A stretch of 64,000 nucleotides of DNA from Bradyrhizobium sp. LTSP849 (GTDB lineage: Bacteria; Pseudomonadota; Alphaproteobacteria; Rhizobiales; Xanthobacteraceae). Below, in pieces: positions 34,453 through 44,354 of this stretch. The notes beneath the pieces were generated by a model that was not told the origin of the DNA, searched no databases, and saw only the letters and a list, made by a program, of their open reading frames with translations. The position numbers and the translations under genes were made by a program. The first letter of the stretch is position 1. Each line of letters begins with the position of its first letter. The DNA lies in the NCBI RefSeq assembly GCF_000938255.1, contig NZ_JYMR01000052.1:310001-374000 (forward strand). The letters are read 5' to 3'.

Positions 34453-35907
34453 TCACGCGCCACGCTCGGTGCGCCAGGTTGCCGGCGACAGCATGATCAG
34501 CACGCAGATCACCGCGTAGGCGGCGAGCGACACCGTGACCATGGTGGCGAGCCCCGTCATTCCAGCGCCAAAGCTCGTAACCGCGATCCAGCCGCCGCCG
34601 GCCGCGATCAGGATCCGCGCGATCGAACCGACGAGCGGGCCCAGTGCACGACCCGTGCCTTGGACCGCGAAGGACGTGACAAAGCCGAAGCCGAGCGCGG
34701 CATAAGCCGGCGCGACGATGCGCAAATAGGTCATGCCTTCGTTCACGACTTCGGCGTCATGGCTGAAAAGATGCAGCCAGGCGGTCGGGGCAATCGCCAC
34801 CAGAAGGCCGATCGCCCCCGTCATGATCATGCCGGCGAGGCCGCTGATCCAGCCGATCTTTTGCGCGCGCGCCGTCTGGCCCGCGCCCATGTTGACACCG
34901 ACCATGGTCAGGGTCGCGGTGCTGATGCCGAACAGCAGCGGGATCATGATGTAGTCGAGCCGCGAAGCGATGCCGTAACCCGCAAGCGCCGAGGTGCCGA
35001 ACAGGCCGACCGCGCCGGTGACGAGGATGACGGTGAGGTTGGTCAGCACCGCGTTGAACGCGGTGGGGATACCGACCTTCAGCATGTCGCCGAAGATCTT
35101 TGCCCGCAACGGCACGATGCGCAAGGTCAGCCCGGCTGCGCCCGACGACATATAGCGCAGCAGGAACAGCATTGCCGCGCCATAATAGAGGCCGAAGGCG
35201 ATGCCGGCGCCGCCGATGCCGAGGCTTGGGACCGGCCCGAAGCCGAAGATCAAGAGCGGAGAGACCGGGATGGTCACGATCGCGCCGATCAGCGTCACCA
35301 GCGCGGGCACCTTGACGTTGCCGGAGCCACGCAGCGCCGCCGCCTGGAGATTGACGATCCAGACCGGGATAGCGCCGGCGAAGAGATAGCTGGAATAGGT
35401 GATGGCGGCGGCAAGCGCCCCATCGCGGCCGCCGAGCGCGCGGAACAGCGCGGGACCGCCGAGGACCGCACCCAGTGTGAACAGTGCGCCCGCAATGATC
35501 GCGAGCACAATGGCGTGGAACAGCGCGGCATCCGCGTCGTCGCGACGACCGGCGCCGACCGCACGCGCCACCGAAGAGGCAACGCCGGAGCCGAACCCGC
35601 CGTTCGACATCATCGTCATCAGCATGAAGATCGGGAATACAAGCGCGGCGCCGGCCAGCGCATCCGTGCCGAGATAGCCGACATAATAGGCTTCCGCGAT
35701 GTTGACCGCGGTCTGTGCCACCAGGACGGTCACCGTCGGCGCGGCGAGCTTGAGCAGGGTCGGCAGGATCGGCGCCGTCAGCAGCGCGGCGCGCCGCTGC
35801 TCGGTCGCGCTTTGGGCGGTCGCTGCCGCAGGGCGAAGGGGAGCCGCGGGGCGTACTGGGGCCTCCATTGCGGACAACGGCGATGCGGCGACGTCCTCGA
35901 CTGACAT
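34453..35907 (-). CDS. MATE-family efflux pump
   Basis: The 484-aa membrane protein has 12 predicted helices in two homologous halves (LAAPTVTVLVAQTAVNIAEAYYVGYLG and the second MLKVGIPTAFNAVLTNLTVILVTGAVG). MATE proteins export cationic drugs using Na+ or H+. The ATG at 35907 (MSVEDVAASPL) is preceded by AGGA; an ATG at 35946 would add 13 residues. It is divergent from the tetR gene. Confidence 0.92.
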   Translation of the reverse strand: MSVEDVAASPLSAMEAPVRPAAPLRPAAATAQSATEQRRAALLTAPILPTLLKLAAPTVTVLVAQTAVNIAEAYYVGYLGTDALAGAALVFPIFMLMTMMSNGGFGSGVASSVARAVGAGRRDDADAALFHAIVLAIIAGALFTLGAVLGGPALFRALGGRDGALAAAITYSSYLFAGAIPVWIVNLQAAALRGSGNVKVPALVTLIGAIVTIPVSPLLIFGFGPVPSLGIGGAGIAFGLYYGAAMLFLLRYMSSGAAGLTLRIVPLRAKIFGDMLKVGIPTAFNAVLTNLTVILVTGAVGLFGTSALAGYGIASRLDYIMIPLLFGISTATLTMVGVNMGAGQTARAQKIGWISGLAGMIMTGAIGLLVAIAPTAWLHLFSHDAEVVNEGMTYLRIVAPAYAALGFGFVTSFAVQGTGRALGPLVGSIARILIAAGGGWIAVTSFGAGMTGLATMVTVSLAAYAVICVLIMLSPATWRTERGA

Positions 35908-35953
35908 TCGTTGTAGTCCTGTTGTTCCCTGGAGGTCGGCGCCCATCAGGCGA

Positions 35954-36000
35954 CTATTGCATTACGTTTATAATTCATTATTATGATCATAATGCAATAG
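35954..36000. promoter_or_regulatory. TetR-type operator region between MATE and tetR
   Basis: Two nested palindromes lie in the divergent gap: an outer pair CTATTGCATTA...TAATGCAATAG (35954-35964 and 35990-36000, 11-bp perfect) and an inner 14-bp perfect ATTATGATCATAAT (35980-35993). Their position between the MATE start and tetR start fits autoregulation and repression of the pump. Confidence 0.7.
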
Positions 36001-36065
36001 ATAAATCGCTCACGATCCTGTGGCGTTGGCCTCAAGCCGGGCTTCACAGGAGGGAGTCAAGGCCC

Positions 36066-36641
36066 ATGCGCTACGAAAAGGGACACAAGGACGAAACCCG
36101 CCGGCACATTCTCGATGTCGCCTCGGCGCAGTTCCGTGAGAGCGGCATCGCCGCGGTCGGCCTTGCCGGGATCATGTCGGAGGCGGGCCTGACCAATGGC
36201 GCCTTCTACACGCACTTCTCCTCCAAGGAGGAATTGGTGCGGGAGGTGCTCATGGATTCGCTCACCCGGCGTGAAGAGCGGCACAAGGCCAATCTCGAGA
36301 GCGGCGCCGCGCTCGAGACCACGATCCGCGACTACCTCTCGACGCAACACCGTGATCGTGCCGGAACCGGCTGCCCGACCGCCGCGCTCGTCGCCGAGAT
36401 CGCGCGGCACCCGACGGCGACGCGTGATGCCTTCACAGGGAAGGTATCCGACATCATCGCGCTCATGACGAAGCAGATCCGCCAGGGCTCCGCCGAAGAG
36501 CGGCGGCGCAAGGCGATCACGATCTATGCGACCATGGTCGGCGCGCTGCAATTGGCGCGCGCGGTCAACGACAAGCAATTGTCCGAGGAGATTTTGGAGA
36601 ATGCGGTGGAGGCTGCGGTTGCCCTCGCAAACGGACAATAG
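36066..36641 (+). CDS. TetR-family repressor
   Basis: The 191-aa protein has the TetR N-terminal helix-turn-helix (ETRRHILDVASAQFRESGIAAVGLAGIMSEAGLTNGAFYTHFSSKEELV). The ATG at 36066 is preceded by GGAGGGAGTCAA. It is divergent from the MATE gene across a strong palindrome and converges on the RND gene with a 21-bp gap. Control of one or both pumps is inference. Confidence 0.95.
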   Translation: MRYEKGHKDETRRHILDVASAQFRESGIAAVGLAGIMSEAGLTNGAFYTHFSSKEELVREVLMDSLTRREERHKANLESGAALETTIRDYLSTQHRDRAGTGCPTAALVAEIARHPTATRDAFTGKVSDIIALMTKQIRQGSAEERRRKAITIYATMVGALQLARAVNDKQLSEEILENAVEAAVALANGQ

Positions 36642-36662
36642 CTTCAGACTCGGGCCGGATTG

Positions 36663-39600
36663 CTAAACTTGTTCCGGCGTCTGCTTCTTGCGCGAGAGCC
36701 GTTTTGCCGCTTCGCGCCAGTTCTGGAATGTCACGTAGAGCATCGGCACCAGGAAGATGCCGATCGAGCTCGCCGCGAGCATGCCTCCGAACACCGCCGT
36801 GCCGACGGCCCTGCGGCTGATCTCGGCGGCGCCAGTGGCAACCACCAGCGGCACCAGACCGAGGATGAAGGCAATCGAGGTCATCATCACGGCACGAAAG
36901 CGCATCTGCGATCCCAGGATTGCCGCGTCCACTACTGAACGGCCCGCTTCGCGCTGCTCCTTGGCGAACTCGACGATCAGGATGCCGTTCTTGGCCGCCA
37001 GCGCAATCAGCACCACAAGGCCGATCTGGCCATAGAGGTCGAGATTAAGGCCGGCAATTTTGATGGCGAGATAGGAGCCGAGCACGCCGACCGTGACCGC
37101 CAGCAGCACGGGCACTGGAATGGTCCAGCTCTCGTAGAGCGCCACCAGGAACAGATAGGCGAACAGTACCGCGAGGCCGAGGATGATTCCGGTCTGCCCG
37201 GAGGCGGCCTGCTCCTGGTAAGCGGTTCCGGTCCATTCAAAGGAGTAGCCGGCCGGCAGTGTCGACTTCGACAGCTCCTCCATGGCCGCAATGGCCGTTC
37301 CCGACGACACGCCCGGCGCGGGTCCGCCGTTGACCGTCACCGAACGGAAATTGTTGTAGCGGGTGATGACCTGCGGTCCGGTCACGATCCGCAGGCTCGC
37401 GATCGAACGGATCGGCACCATGTCTCCGGTCGCGTTGCGCACATAGATCTGCCAGATATCGGGGATGTCGCCACGATTGGCGGCCTCGCCCTGCACGTTG
37501 ACCTGCCAGGTGCGGCCGAACAGGTTGAAGTTGTTGACGTAGATGCCGCCGAGCGTCGCCTGTAGCGCGGTGAAGACATCGCTCATGTTGAGCCCGAGCG
37601 CCTGAGCCTTTGCCCGATCGATGTCGAGAAAGATCGACGGATTGGTCGCGGTGAAGGTCGAGAACACGCGGGCCAGCCGGGGATCGCGGTTGGCTGCGGC
37701 GATCAACCCGCCCATCACGCTGCCAAGCGCGGCCGGATCCTGTCCTTCCAGCGCGTCGAGCTGATATTCAAATCCACCCGACGTCGACAGACCAATGATC
37801 GGAGGCAGGTTGAACGGAAGGACGTTGGCCTGGCGAATCTGCGCTCCCTCGCCGAACGTCCGCCGGATCGTCGCCTGCACTGACTCCGCTGCCGTCTGGC
37901 GATCGGCGAACGGCTTCATGCGCGCGACGATAAAGGCGGCATTCGGCTCGTTGCCGCCGTCCAGCAGCGAGAAGCCGATGATCGCAAGCACGTGGTCGAT
38001 CTGCGGCATCTTCTTCAGGAGCGCCTCGACCTGTTTGGTGACCGCACTGGTTCGCGCCACGGAGGCACCGTCGGGCAATTGCACGGCGATGAAGAACGCG
38101 CCCTGATCCTCTTCGGGCAGGAATCCAGTCGGCGTGATCTTCGATACGCCGAAAATGCCGCCGGCGAACACCAGCACCGCAACGAGCGACAGCGCAGCCA
38201 TCCGCAACAGCCGACGCACGCCACCGGCATAGCGGTCCCGGATCCAGTCGATGCCACCAAGCACGCGTCCCATGATGCCGCGCCGCGGGCCGGTATGCCG
38301 CAGGAACACCGCGCAAAGTGCCGGAGACAGGGTCAACGCGTTCAGCGCGGAAATCACCATCGCCGCGCTGATCGTCACCGCAAACTGCCGGAACAGCGTT
38401 CCGGAAATGCCGGGGATGAAGGCGATCGGGACGAACACCGACAGCAGGACCAGCGAGATCGCGATGATCGGCGCCGTGATCTGCGTCATCGCCTTCTTGG
38501 TTGCGTCTGCCGGCGAAAGATCAGGCTCCTCCTCCATTACGCGCTCGACGTTCTCGACCACGACGATGGCATCGTCCACCACAATGCCGATCGCGAGCAC
38601 CATGGCGAGCAGCGACACGGTATTGGCGGAGTAGCCGAGCGCAAGCAGCACGGCGAAGGCGCCGATCAGGCTGACCGGCACAGCGACCGCCGGAATGATC
38701 GTGGCGCGCAGATTGCCGAGAAACAGGAACACGACGATCACGACAAGAATGAAGGCTTCGCCGAGAGTCTTCAGCACTTCCTTGATCGTATCGGACACGA
38801 AGGTCGTGGAGTCGTACTGGACGAGATAGGCGAGACCCGGCGGAAAGCGCTCCGACAGCCTGGTGAGCGTGTCCTGCACCGCCTTGGCCGTCGTCACTGC
38901 ATTGGCGCCGGGAGCCAGATAAATGCCGATCGGCACACCGGGATTGCCGTCGATGCGCGACTCGCTGTCCATGTTCTGGGCACCGATCTCGACCCGGGCG
39001 ACGTCCTTGATGCGCAGCACCGATCCGTCCGTATTGGCGCGCAGCACGATGTTGCCGAACTGGGTCGAGGTCGTCAGGCGCCCCTGCGTCTGCACGTTGA
39101 ACTGGAACTGCTGCTCATCACTGATCGGGCGCGCGCCGATGCGGCCGACCGGAGCCTGAACGCTCTGTGCCCGGATTGCCGCGATCACGTCCGAAGGCGC
39201 CAGATTGAGGCTGGTCAGACGCTGGGTATCGAACCAGATCCGCATCGAATAGTTCAGCTTGGCGAACAGCGTCGCCTGGCCGACGCCCGGCGTGCGGGAA
39301 ATCGCGTCCAGCACGTTGATAATGGCATAATTGGTGATGAACAGCGGATCCTGCGCGCCGCTCTTGCTGTAGAGCACGATGAACTGCAGCACGGCGGAGG
39401 ATTTCTTCTGCACGGTCAGGCCCTGTGCCTGCACCTCCGTCGGGAGCTGCGCGAGCGCGCTCTGCACGCGGTTGTTGACGTTGACAGTATTGATGTCGGG
39501 ATTGCTGCCGAGCGCGAACGACACGGTCAGGGTATAGCTGCCGTCATTTCCGCTGGTCGACTTCATATAGAGCATCTTGTCGACGCCGACGACTTGCGCC

Positions 39601-39800
39601 TCCAGCGGCTGCGCGACGCTGGACTCCACGACCTCGGCCGACGCGCCAGGAAAGGTGGCGCTGACCGTCACCTGCGGCGGCACGATATCGGGGAATTGCG
39701 CCACCGGAATCTGCAACAGCGCAAGCGCCCCCGCGATCGTGATGACGAACGCGATGACGATCGCAAGCCGCGGGCGGTCGACGAAGACGGACGAGATCAT
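36663..39800 (-). CDS. RND-family multidrug efflux pump (AcrB type)
   Basis: The 1045-aa inner-membrane pump has two copies of the RND fold, with proton-relay Asp pair GIVVDDAIVV in helix 4 and Lys in helix 10 (LAAKNGILIVEFAKE). Periplasmic loops include GNDGSYTLTVSFALGSNPDINTVNVNNR. This is the hydrophobe/amphiphile efflux-1 (HAE-1) type. It is translated after the adaptor gene with a 4-nt overlap. No outer-membrane channel gene follows. Confidence 0.98.
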   Translation of the reverse strand: MISSVFVDRPRLAIVIAFVITIAGALALLQIPVAQFPDIVPPQVTVSATFPGASAEVVESSVAQPLEAQVVGVDKMLYMKSTSGNDGSYTLTVSFALGSNPDINTVNVNNRVQSALAQLPTEVQAQGLTVQKKSSAVLQFIVLYSKSGAQDPLFITNYAIINVLDAISRTPGVGQATLFAKLNYSMRIWFDTQRLTSLNLAPSDVIAAIRAQSVQAPVGRIGARPISDEQQFQFNVQTQGRLTTSTQFGNIVLRANTDGSVLRIKDVARVEIGAQNMDSESRIDGNPGVPIGIYLAPGANAVTTAKAVQDTLTRLSERFPPGLAYLVQYDSTTFVSDTIKEVLKTLGEAFILVVIVVFLFLGNLRATIIPAVAVPVSLIGAFAVLLALGYSANTVSLLAMVLAIGIVVDDAIVVVENVERVMEEEPDLSPADATKKAMTQITAPIIAISLVLLSVFVPIAFIPGISGTLFRQFAVTISAAMVISALNALTLSPALCAVFLRHTGPRRGIMGRVLGGIDWIRDRYAGGVRRLLRMAALSLVAVLVFAGGIFGVSKITPTGFLPEEDQGAFFIAVQLPDGASVARTSAVTKQVEALLKKMPQIDHVLAIIGFSLLDGGNEPNAAFIVARMKPFADRQTAAESVQATIRRTFGEGAQIRQANVLPFNLPPIIGLSTSGGFEYQLDALEGQDPAALGSVMGGLIAAANRDPRLARVFSTFTATNPSIFLDIDRAKAQALGLNMSDVFTALQATLGGIYVNNFNLFGRTWQVNVQGEAANRGDIPDIWQIYVRNATGDMVPIRSIASLRIVTGPQVITRYNNFRSVTVNGGPAPGVSSGTAIAAMEELSKSTLPAGYSFEWTGTAYQEQAASGQTGIILGLAVLFAYLFLVALYESWTIPVPVLLAVTVGVLGSYLAIKIAGLNLDLYGQIGLVVLIALAAKNGILIVEFAKEQREAGRSVVDAAILGSQMRFRAVMMTSIAFILGLVPLVVATGAAEISRRAVGTAVFGGMLAASSIGIFLVPMLYVTFQNWREAAKRLSRKKQTPEQV

Positions 39801-41035
39801 GGAGACGTACCCGCGGACTTTGGTCCAATGCCATCGCGGCTCTTTTGGGTGCCAGTATCATCCGCCGTCGTCTTCATGCTCGACTGCAACAATGCGCTCG
39901 CCGGCCCGGGCGATACGGGCTGCCCCGGCCGCACCCGCTGGAGACCTTCGACGATGACCTTTTCGCCAAGCTTGAGACCACTCGTAATCGAGGCGACGGT
40001 CGAGGTGGACTGTCCGAGCTGGATGCGCCGCTGCTCGGCCTTGTTGTCGTCACCGACCACATAGACATATTCGCCTTGCTGGTCCGACAGCACCGCCGCC
40101 CGGGGGATCGCCAAGACCTCGACCGGCTCAACGCCTTCCAGAAGCACAGTCACGAATTCACTGTCGGTCAGCTCGCGTACCGCGCCCTGAGTCGCAGACC
40201 GCTCATAGAGCGGCGGATTCGGGATCGTGCCGCGCAGCGTGATCGTATCGGTATTCTGGGCAATGGTATTGTTGACGAAATTGAGCTGACCGGTCTGCTC
40301 GTAAAGCCGGCCGTCGGACAAGCGGATCCGGATTACGACCGCCTTGAAGCCGCCGCGCGTGACATAGCGCTCGCGCAAGATCAGGGCCTCGCGCACGGAC
40401 ACGGGGAAGACGACGTACATCGGGTCCTGGCTGACGATCGTGGTCAGGACGCCGGAACTCGGAGAAACGACATTGCCCTGCGTCACCGCCGTGCGGCCGA
40501 TCATCCCGTCGATCGGTGAGCGAATCTGGGTGTAGTCGAGGTTGATTTGTGACTGATCGACCTGCGCCTGCGCACCCTGCACTTGGGCTTCGAGGCTTTG
40601 CTGATTGGCGACGGCCGCATCGTAGGTCGACTGCTGGCCGGCCGGACCGCTCAGGAGCGTTCGTGCGCGGTCGGTGGTCAGCCTTGCGTTCACGAGCGTT
40701 GCCTGCAACTGCGCGACCTGGGCCTTCTTGGCCGCAAGATCCGCTTCGAAGGGGCCGCGCTCGAGCTCGTACAGCAAATCGCCGGTCTTCACCTCGGCGC
40801 CTTCGACGAAATTACGCTTCTCCAGGAAAGCTGTCACGCGAGCGACCACGCTGACGCGATTGGGAGATTCGATGCGTCCCAGAAACTCGTTCGACTCGGT
40901 AATGGGCCGCTTGACCGTCTCCATCACGCCGACCGCCGGCGGACCGGCCTGGCCTGTCTGCGCCTTCGCCGGGCTGAACGCACCAAGGGAAGCCATTCCA
41001 ATCACGATAGCACCGGCCGTCCGATTGATCGTCAT
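39797..41035 (-). CDS. RND periplasmic adaptor protein
   Basis: The adaptor (412 aa from ATG 41035) links the RND pump to an outer-membrane channel. It has a signal peptide (about residues 1-26), a lipoyl-like beta-barrel segment (VVARVTAFLEKRNFVEGAEVKTGDLLYEL), an alpha-helical hairpin (about 90-165: AAKKAQVAQLQATLVNARLTTDRARTLL) and a C-terminal beta domain. A GTG at 41044, three codons upstream, has GAGGAAG at good spacing and is a plausible alternative start. Confidence 0.93.
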   Translation of the reverse strand: MTINRTAGAIVIGMASLGAFSPAKAQTGQAGPPAVGVMETVKRPITESNEFLGRIESPNRVSVVARVTAFLEKRNFVEGAEVKTGDLLYELERGPFEADLAAKKAQVAQLQATLVNARLTTDRARTLLSGPAGQQSTYDAAVANQQSLEAQVQGAQAQVDQSQINLDYTQIRSPIDGMIGRTAVTQGNVVSPSSGVLTTIVSQDPMYVVFPVSVREALILRERYVTRGGFKAVVIRIRLSDGRLYEQTGQLNFVNNTIAQNTDTITLRGTIPNPPLYERSATQGAVRELTDSEFVTVLLEGVEPVEVLAIPRAAVLSDQQGEYVYVVGDDNKAEQRRIQLGQSTSTVASITSGLKLGEKVIVEGLQRVRPGQPVSPGPASALLQSSMKTTADDTGTQKSRDGIGPKSAGTSP

Positions 41036-41752
41036 CTTCAGCACGCTCACTTCCTCGAGCCCACCGTCTTGCACCTGACGCCGGCGCCCGCGCGGGTCAG
41101 TTGCGCCGTCGTGACCTCAGTCCGAACCGGCCGACATGGTCGCAAACCGTCGGCGCGGACGCAATAGTCCGCCGCAGGCGCCTGCGAACGCAGACATTGA
41201 TTCAGAGGGAACCGGTTCACTTTCTCGGGAATAGGACTGGGCGAGCGTGCATGAGGGGCACGCGCATTCACGCCACGGCATCGCGAGCCAATGCGGTATT
41301 CCAGCAAGGTAACAAGTTATCAGTTTTCGTTGATCATGCCGTTCGCCGGAGCGCGTGGAAGCCATTCAATCTGAAGCAGCTATCTCGTGGCCGTTTTGCG
41401 GCAGCCGCAATGAATCTCTGGCCGGAGCAACACAGCGAAACTTGATGTGCTTGCATCGATCGGGTTAGCGTTGCGCGCGGCCTTACAACTTCCCCAAGTT
41501 CGTTTAGTTCGCACTGGATTGCCGCCTGACCCTGCCGTCAGGCGGCGGTCCAGTTACACCTTTCTCAGGTGACGCCGCTCCGCTTTTTCTCCCGCCCTTG
41601 GGCGATGCGTCGTTTCCGTCATTTCGACACGCGCAGCTTGGAGCGGGCGTCCCGATCGAGTTGAACTGCACTGCGGCTAGCCCGCGCGCCTTCGCAACGC
41701 GACGTTTCCTACCGCAAGAGAGAAACGCCACGAAACAATTTTCTTCGCCGAG
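41036..41752 (-). other. Gap upstream of RND operon
   Basis: No firm gene. A leftward frame at 41047-41307 has high G+C third positions and ends just before the adaptor start (TGA 41047-41049), so a small unrecognised protein or remnant is possible but has no clear start. The rest, 41310-41752, shows nothing I can support. Confidence 0.3.
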
Positions 41753-42040
41753 CTATTCAATGCCTTCGACAGCCACCATGTGGCGCTCGGACGAGCCGAT
41801 CGTGTACTTGAGCGCCTCGCTGTATTCGGGCGAATTGTAGCATTTGACCGCAGCATCGAGGCTCGGGAAGCGCGCAACGATGCTGCGCTCGTAATTGCCT
41901 CCCTCGAGGATCACCTGCTTTCCGCCGCGCGCGAGAAACACGCCGCCATGTTTTTCGATCGCCGGTCCCGCGAGCGCGGCGTACTTCCCGTAGGTCTCTG
42001 GATCGGTCACGTGAACGCGTGCGCACCAATAGGCGGACAT
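41753..42040 (-). CDS. DUF1330-family protein
   Basis: The 95-aa protein (MSAYWCARVHVTDPETYGKYA...) is a ferredoxin-like DUF1330 family member: VHVTDPETYGKYA, GGVFLARGGK, ARFPSLDAAVKCYNSPEYSEAL. The start at 42040 was chosen as the family N-terminus. It is last in the ten-gene leftward catabolic operon. Function of DUF1330 is poorly defined; small-molecule degradation contexts are common. Confidence 0.9.
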   Translation of the reverse strand: MSAYWCARVHVTDPETYGKYAALAGPAIEKHGGVFLARGGKQVILEGGNYERSIVARFPSLDAAVKCYNSPEYSEALKYTIGSSERHMVAVEGIE

Positions 42041-42050
42041 GGATCTTCCT

Positions 42051-42980
42051 TTACGATTGAGGGGACGAAGTTGTGGACGCGCTCGCGCCACCGTGACGGT
42101 CGAAGCCGTTCATACGTTCGAGCACAGCGCAGATCGACGCGGTGTCGCGCGCCGCAAAGCCCAGCCCCTCGCCCGCGCGATAGAGCTGCTCCGCGGCGGC
42201 ATAGACCGGCAGCGCGCAGCCGAGTTCGGCCGCGAAGCTCGAAATGATGGAGAGATCCTTGAGGTGGGTGCGCATGGTGGCCGTCGGCGTATCGTAATTT
42301 TCGTCGCGCATCAGCGGTCCGCGCATCTGGAACATGCGTGACGTCGCCGCGCTGTCGGCAAGCGTATCGTAGATCAGGCCAGGAGCGATCCCGGCCTTCA
42401 TGCCAAGCAGCATCGCCTCCGCCGCGGCAGCATTGTGGATCGTCACGAGATGATTGGCGATGTATTTCATGATGCTGCCAGTGCCGAACCGGCCGAGATA
42501 GACCTGCCGCCGCGACATCGCCGCGAACGCCGGCCCGCACCGCGCGAAAGCCTGTTCGTCACCGCTTCCGAGGATCACCAGATCGCCGGTCGCCGCCTGC
42601 GCTCCGGTCCCGCTCACAGGGCAATCGAGCAGGGTCTTTCCTGCGCCCTCCATCGCGACGAGCGCCGCGCGTTTTGCAGAGAGAGGGAGCGTCGAACACT
42701 CGATCAGAATCTGCCCGGAGCCGCCTGCGCGGATGACGCCCGCGGGGCCCTCGATGACCTCGGCGAGCGCGATTCCGCTCGGCAACGAGGCAAAACTGAT
42801 CGCGGCAGCTTCCACAACATCCCTCGGCGAAGCTAGCGCTTCGCCACCCATCTCGGAAAATCGATCCCGTGCCGCCGGCACGGGATCGTATCCGACCACG
42901 GCAAAACCCGCCTTGACCAAGTTCCCCGCCATGGCGGAGCCCATGATCCCGATGCCGAGCATGCCGATCGTCTCAGTCAT
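42051..42980 (-). CDS. HIBADH-family NAD(P)-dependent reductase
   Basis: The 309-aa protein (MTETIGMLGIGIMGSAMAGNLVKAGF) has the Rossmann motif LGIGIMGSAM, the substrate loop DCPVSGTGAQAATGDL and the catalytic Lys in GSIMKYIANHLVTIHN. It belongs to the beta-hydroxyacid dehydrogenase group (3-hydroxyisobutyrate, tartronate semialdehyde reductases). It lies 10 nt upstream of the DUF1330 gene. Substrate is unknown. Confidence 0.92.
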   Translation of the reverse strand: MTETIGMLGIGIMGSAMAGNLVKAGFAVVGYDPVPAARDRFSEMGGEALASPRDVVEAAAISFASLPSGIALAEVIEGPAGVIRAGGSGQILIECSTLPLSAKRAALVAMEGAGKTLLDCPVSGTGAQAATGDLVILGSGDEQAFARCGPAFAAMSRRQVYLGRFGTGSIMKYIANHLVTIHNAAAAEAMLLGMKAGIAPGLIYDTLADSAATSRMFQMRGPLMRDENYDTPTATMRTHLKDLSIISSFAAELGCALPVYAAAEQLYRAGEGLGFAARDTASICAVLERMNGFDRHGGASASTTSSPQS

Positions 42981-43046
42981 GACGTCTCGTTTCTTCTTCT
43001 GAACGGTGCCCGGAATGGCGCATGCCCGCGCCATTCCGGTGACGCG

Positions 43047-44324
43047 TCAGTTCTGTGCGTTCTTCTGCGCATTCGTGAAGGGGTAGATCAGGTCGCCGGA
43101 CTTGTACTTCGGCGGGAAGATGATCACCTCTTTGCCGGGTTGGGTGAACTGCTGGATGTCATTGCCCTTGATGTTGCGGAACTGGACCGCGAACATGCGA
43201 GGCTCGACCCACTCGCCATCGGGACCGAAGGTGATATCGCCGACCACGGTCTGGAACGTGTTGCCGTGGATGTAATTGATCAGCTTCTGCTGATCGACGC
43301 CGCCGGTCTTGGTCACGGCTTCACCGAGGATCTGAAGCGCCGAGTAGACGAACGCCGGCACGTAGTATCCTAGCGCGTCGACGCCAACCTCCGCTGCCTT
43401 GGCCTGATACTTCTTGAGCATGTCCTCGATGCCCGGGAATTTGACGGTGGGCTCGGGGATATACTGCTCGAAGCTGACGACGCCGTTGAGGGCCTCGCCG
43501 AGCTGCTGCTTGATCGCGGCATATTGGGTGCCGACCATGGCGCCGCCGAACACTTTCGGCTCGAGATTGATCTCGTGCGCGGTCCGGATGATGCCGACCG
43601 TATCCGACGGATAGGACGCGACGAACACCAGGTCCGGCGACGTCGCCTGGAGGGCCTTCAGCACCGGCGTGAAGTTCACCGTCGTCGGCGGATAGACCTT
43701 GTCATAGACGACGGTGAGACCGAGCCGCTTGGCCTGCGCGCGGGCGCCTTCGAGCGCGTTCTTGGCGAATTCCGCGTCCGCTCCGACCAGCGCCACTGTC
43801 GTGGGCTTCGGGTCCATCGCGATCGCGTTGTCGAAGAAACCGCGGGTCAGCGAATCCTTGCCGTTCGGTCCATAGGGCTGGATCTGGAAATAGCCGGGGT
43901 ATTTGAACTGCTCGTTGATCGCCAGCGCGAACATTCCCATGATCAAGCGCTTGTGCTGGATGATCATGGGCATTGCCGGCGCGGTCTGGTTGGTGTTGTT
44001 GGACAGCAGCAGGTCGACCTTGTCGACATCGAGCAGCTTCGAATAGATGCCCGGCACGAGCCCGGGATTGCTCTGGTCGTCATAGGCCACGAGCTCGACC
44101 TGCCGGCCAAGCAGGCCGCCGGCCTTGTTGACCTCGTCGGCCCAGATCTGCGCACCGAGCAGCGCTGCCTTGCCGTTGCCAGCGAGCGGCCCGGTCAATT
44201 GCATGCCGAAGCCGATCTTGATCGGATCCGCCGCGCGCGCTGCGTCGGTGAACGCATACGCGGCAATCATTGTCGAGAGCGCCAGTGTGACGCCCCTTAA
44301 AGCTTTCAGCCGAAACATCCTCAT
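43047..44324 (-). CDS. HAAT substrate-binding protein, transporter 2
   Basis: The 425-aa periplasmic protein has a Sec signal peptide (residues about 1-31, ending ARA) and Leu/Ile/Val-binding-type fold (DPIKIGFGMQLTGPLAGNGKAALLGAQIWADEVNKAGG, QVELVAYDDQSNPG). It is downstream of the LivF-type gene and supplies the binding protein for the LivHMGF set above. Confidence 0.92.
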   Translation of the reverse strand: MRMFRLKALRGVTLALSTMIAAYAFTDAARAADPIKIGFGMQLTGPLAGNGKAALLGAQIWADEVNKAGGLLGRQVELVAYDDQSNPGLVPGIYSKLLDVDKVDLLLSNNTNQTAPAMPMIIQHKRLIMGMFALAINEQFKYPGYFQIQPYGPNGKDSLTRGFFDNAIAMDPKPTTVALVGADAEFAKNALEGARAQAKRLGLTVVYDKVYPPTTVNFTPVLKALQATSPDLVFVASYPSDTVGIIRTAHEINLEPKVFGGAMVGTQYAAIKQQLGEALNGVVSFEQYIPEPTVKFPGIEDMLKKYQAKAAEVGVDALGYYVPAFVYSALQILGEAVTKTGGVDQQKLINYIHGNTFQTVVGDITFGPDGEWVEPRMFAVQFRNIKGNDIQQFTQPGKEVIIFPPKYKSGDLIYPFTNAQKNAQN

Positions 44325-44354
44325 GCCTTCCTCCCTTGTTTGTTGTTTCGCGTT

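Noticed and set aside
37992..40064. Open frame of 690 codons on the plus strand
   Set aside because: It is antisense to the RND pump and adaptor; composition is Arg/His/Asp-rich as in shadow frames.
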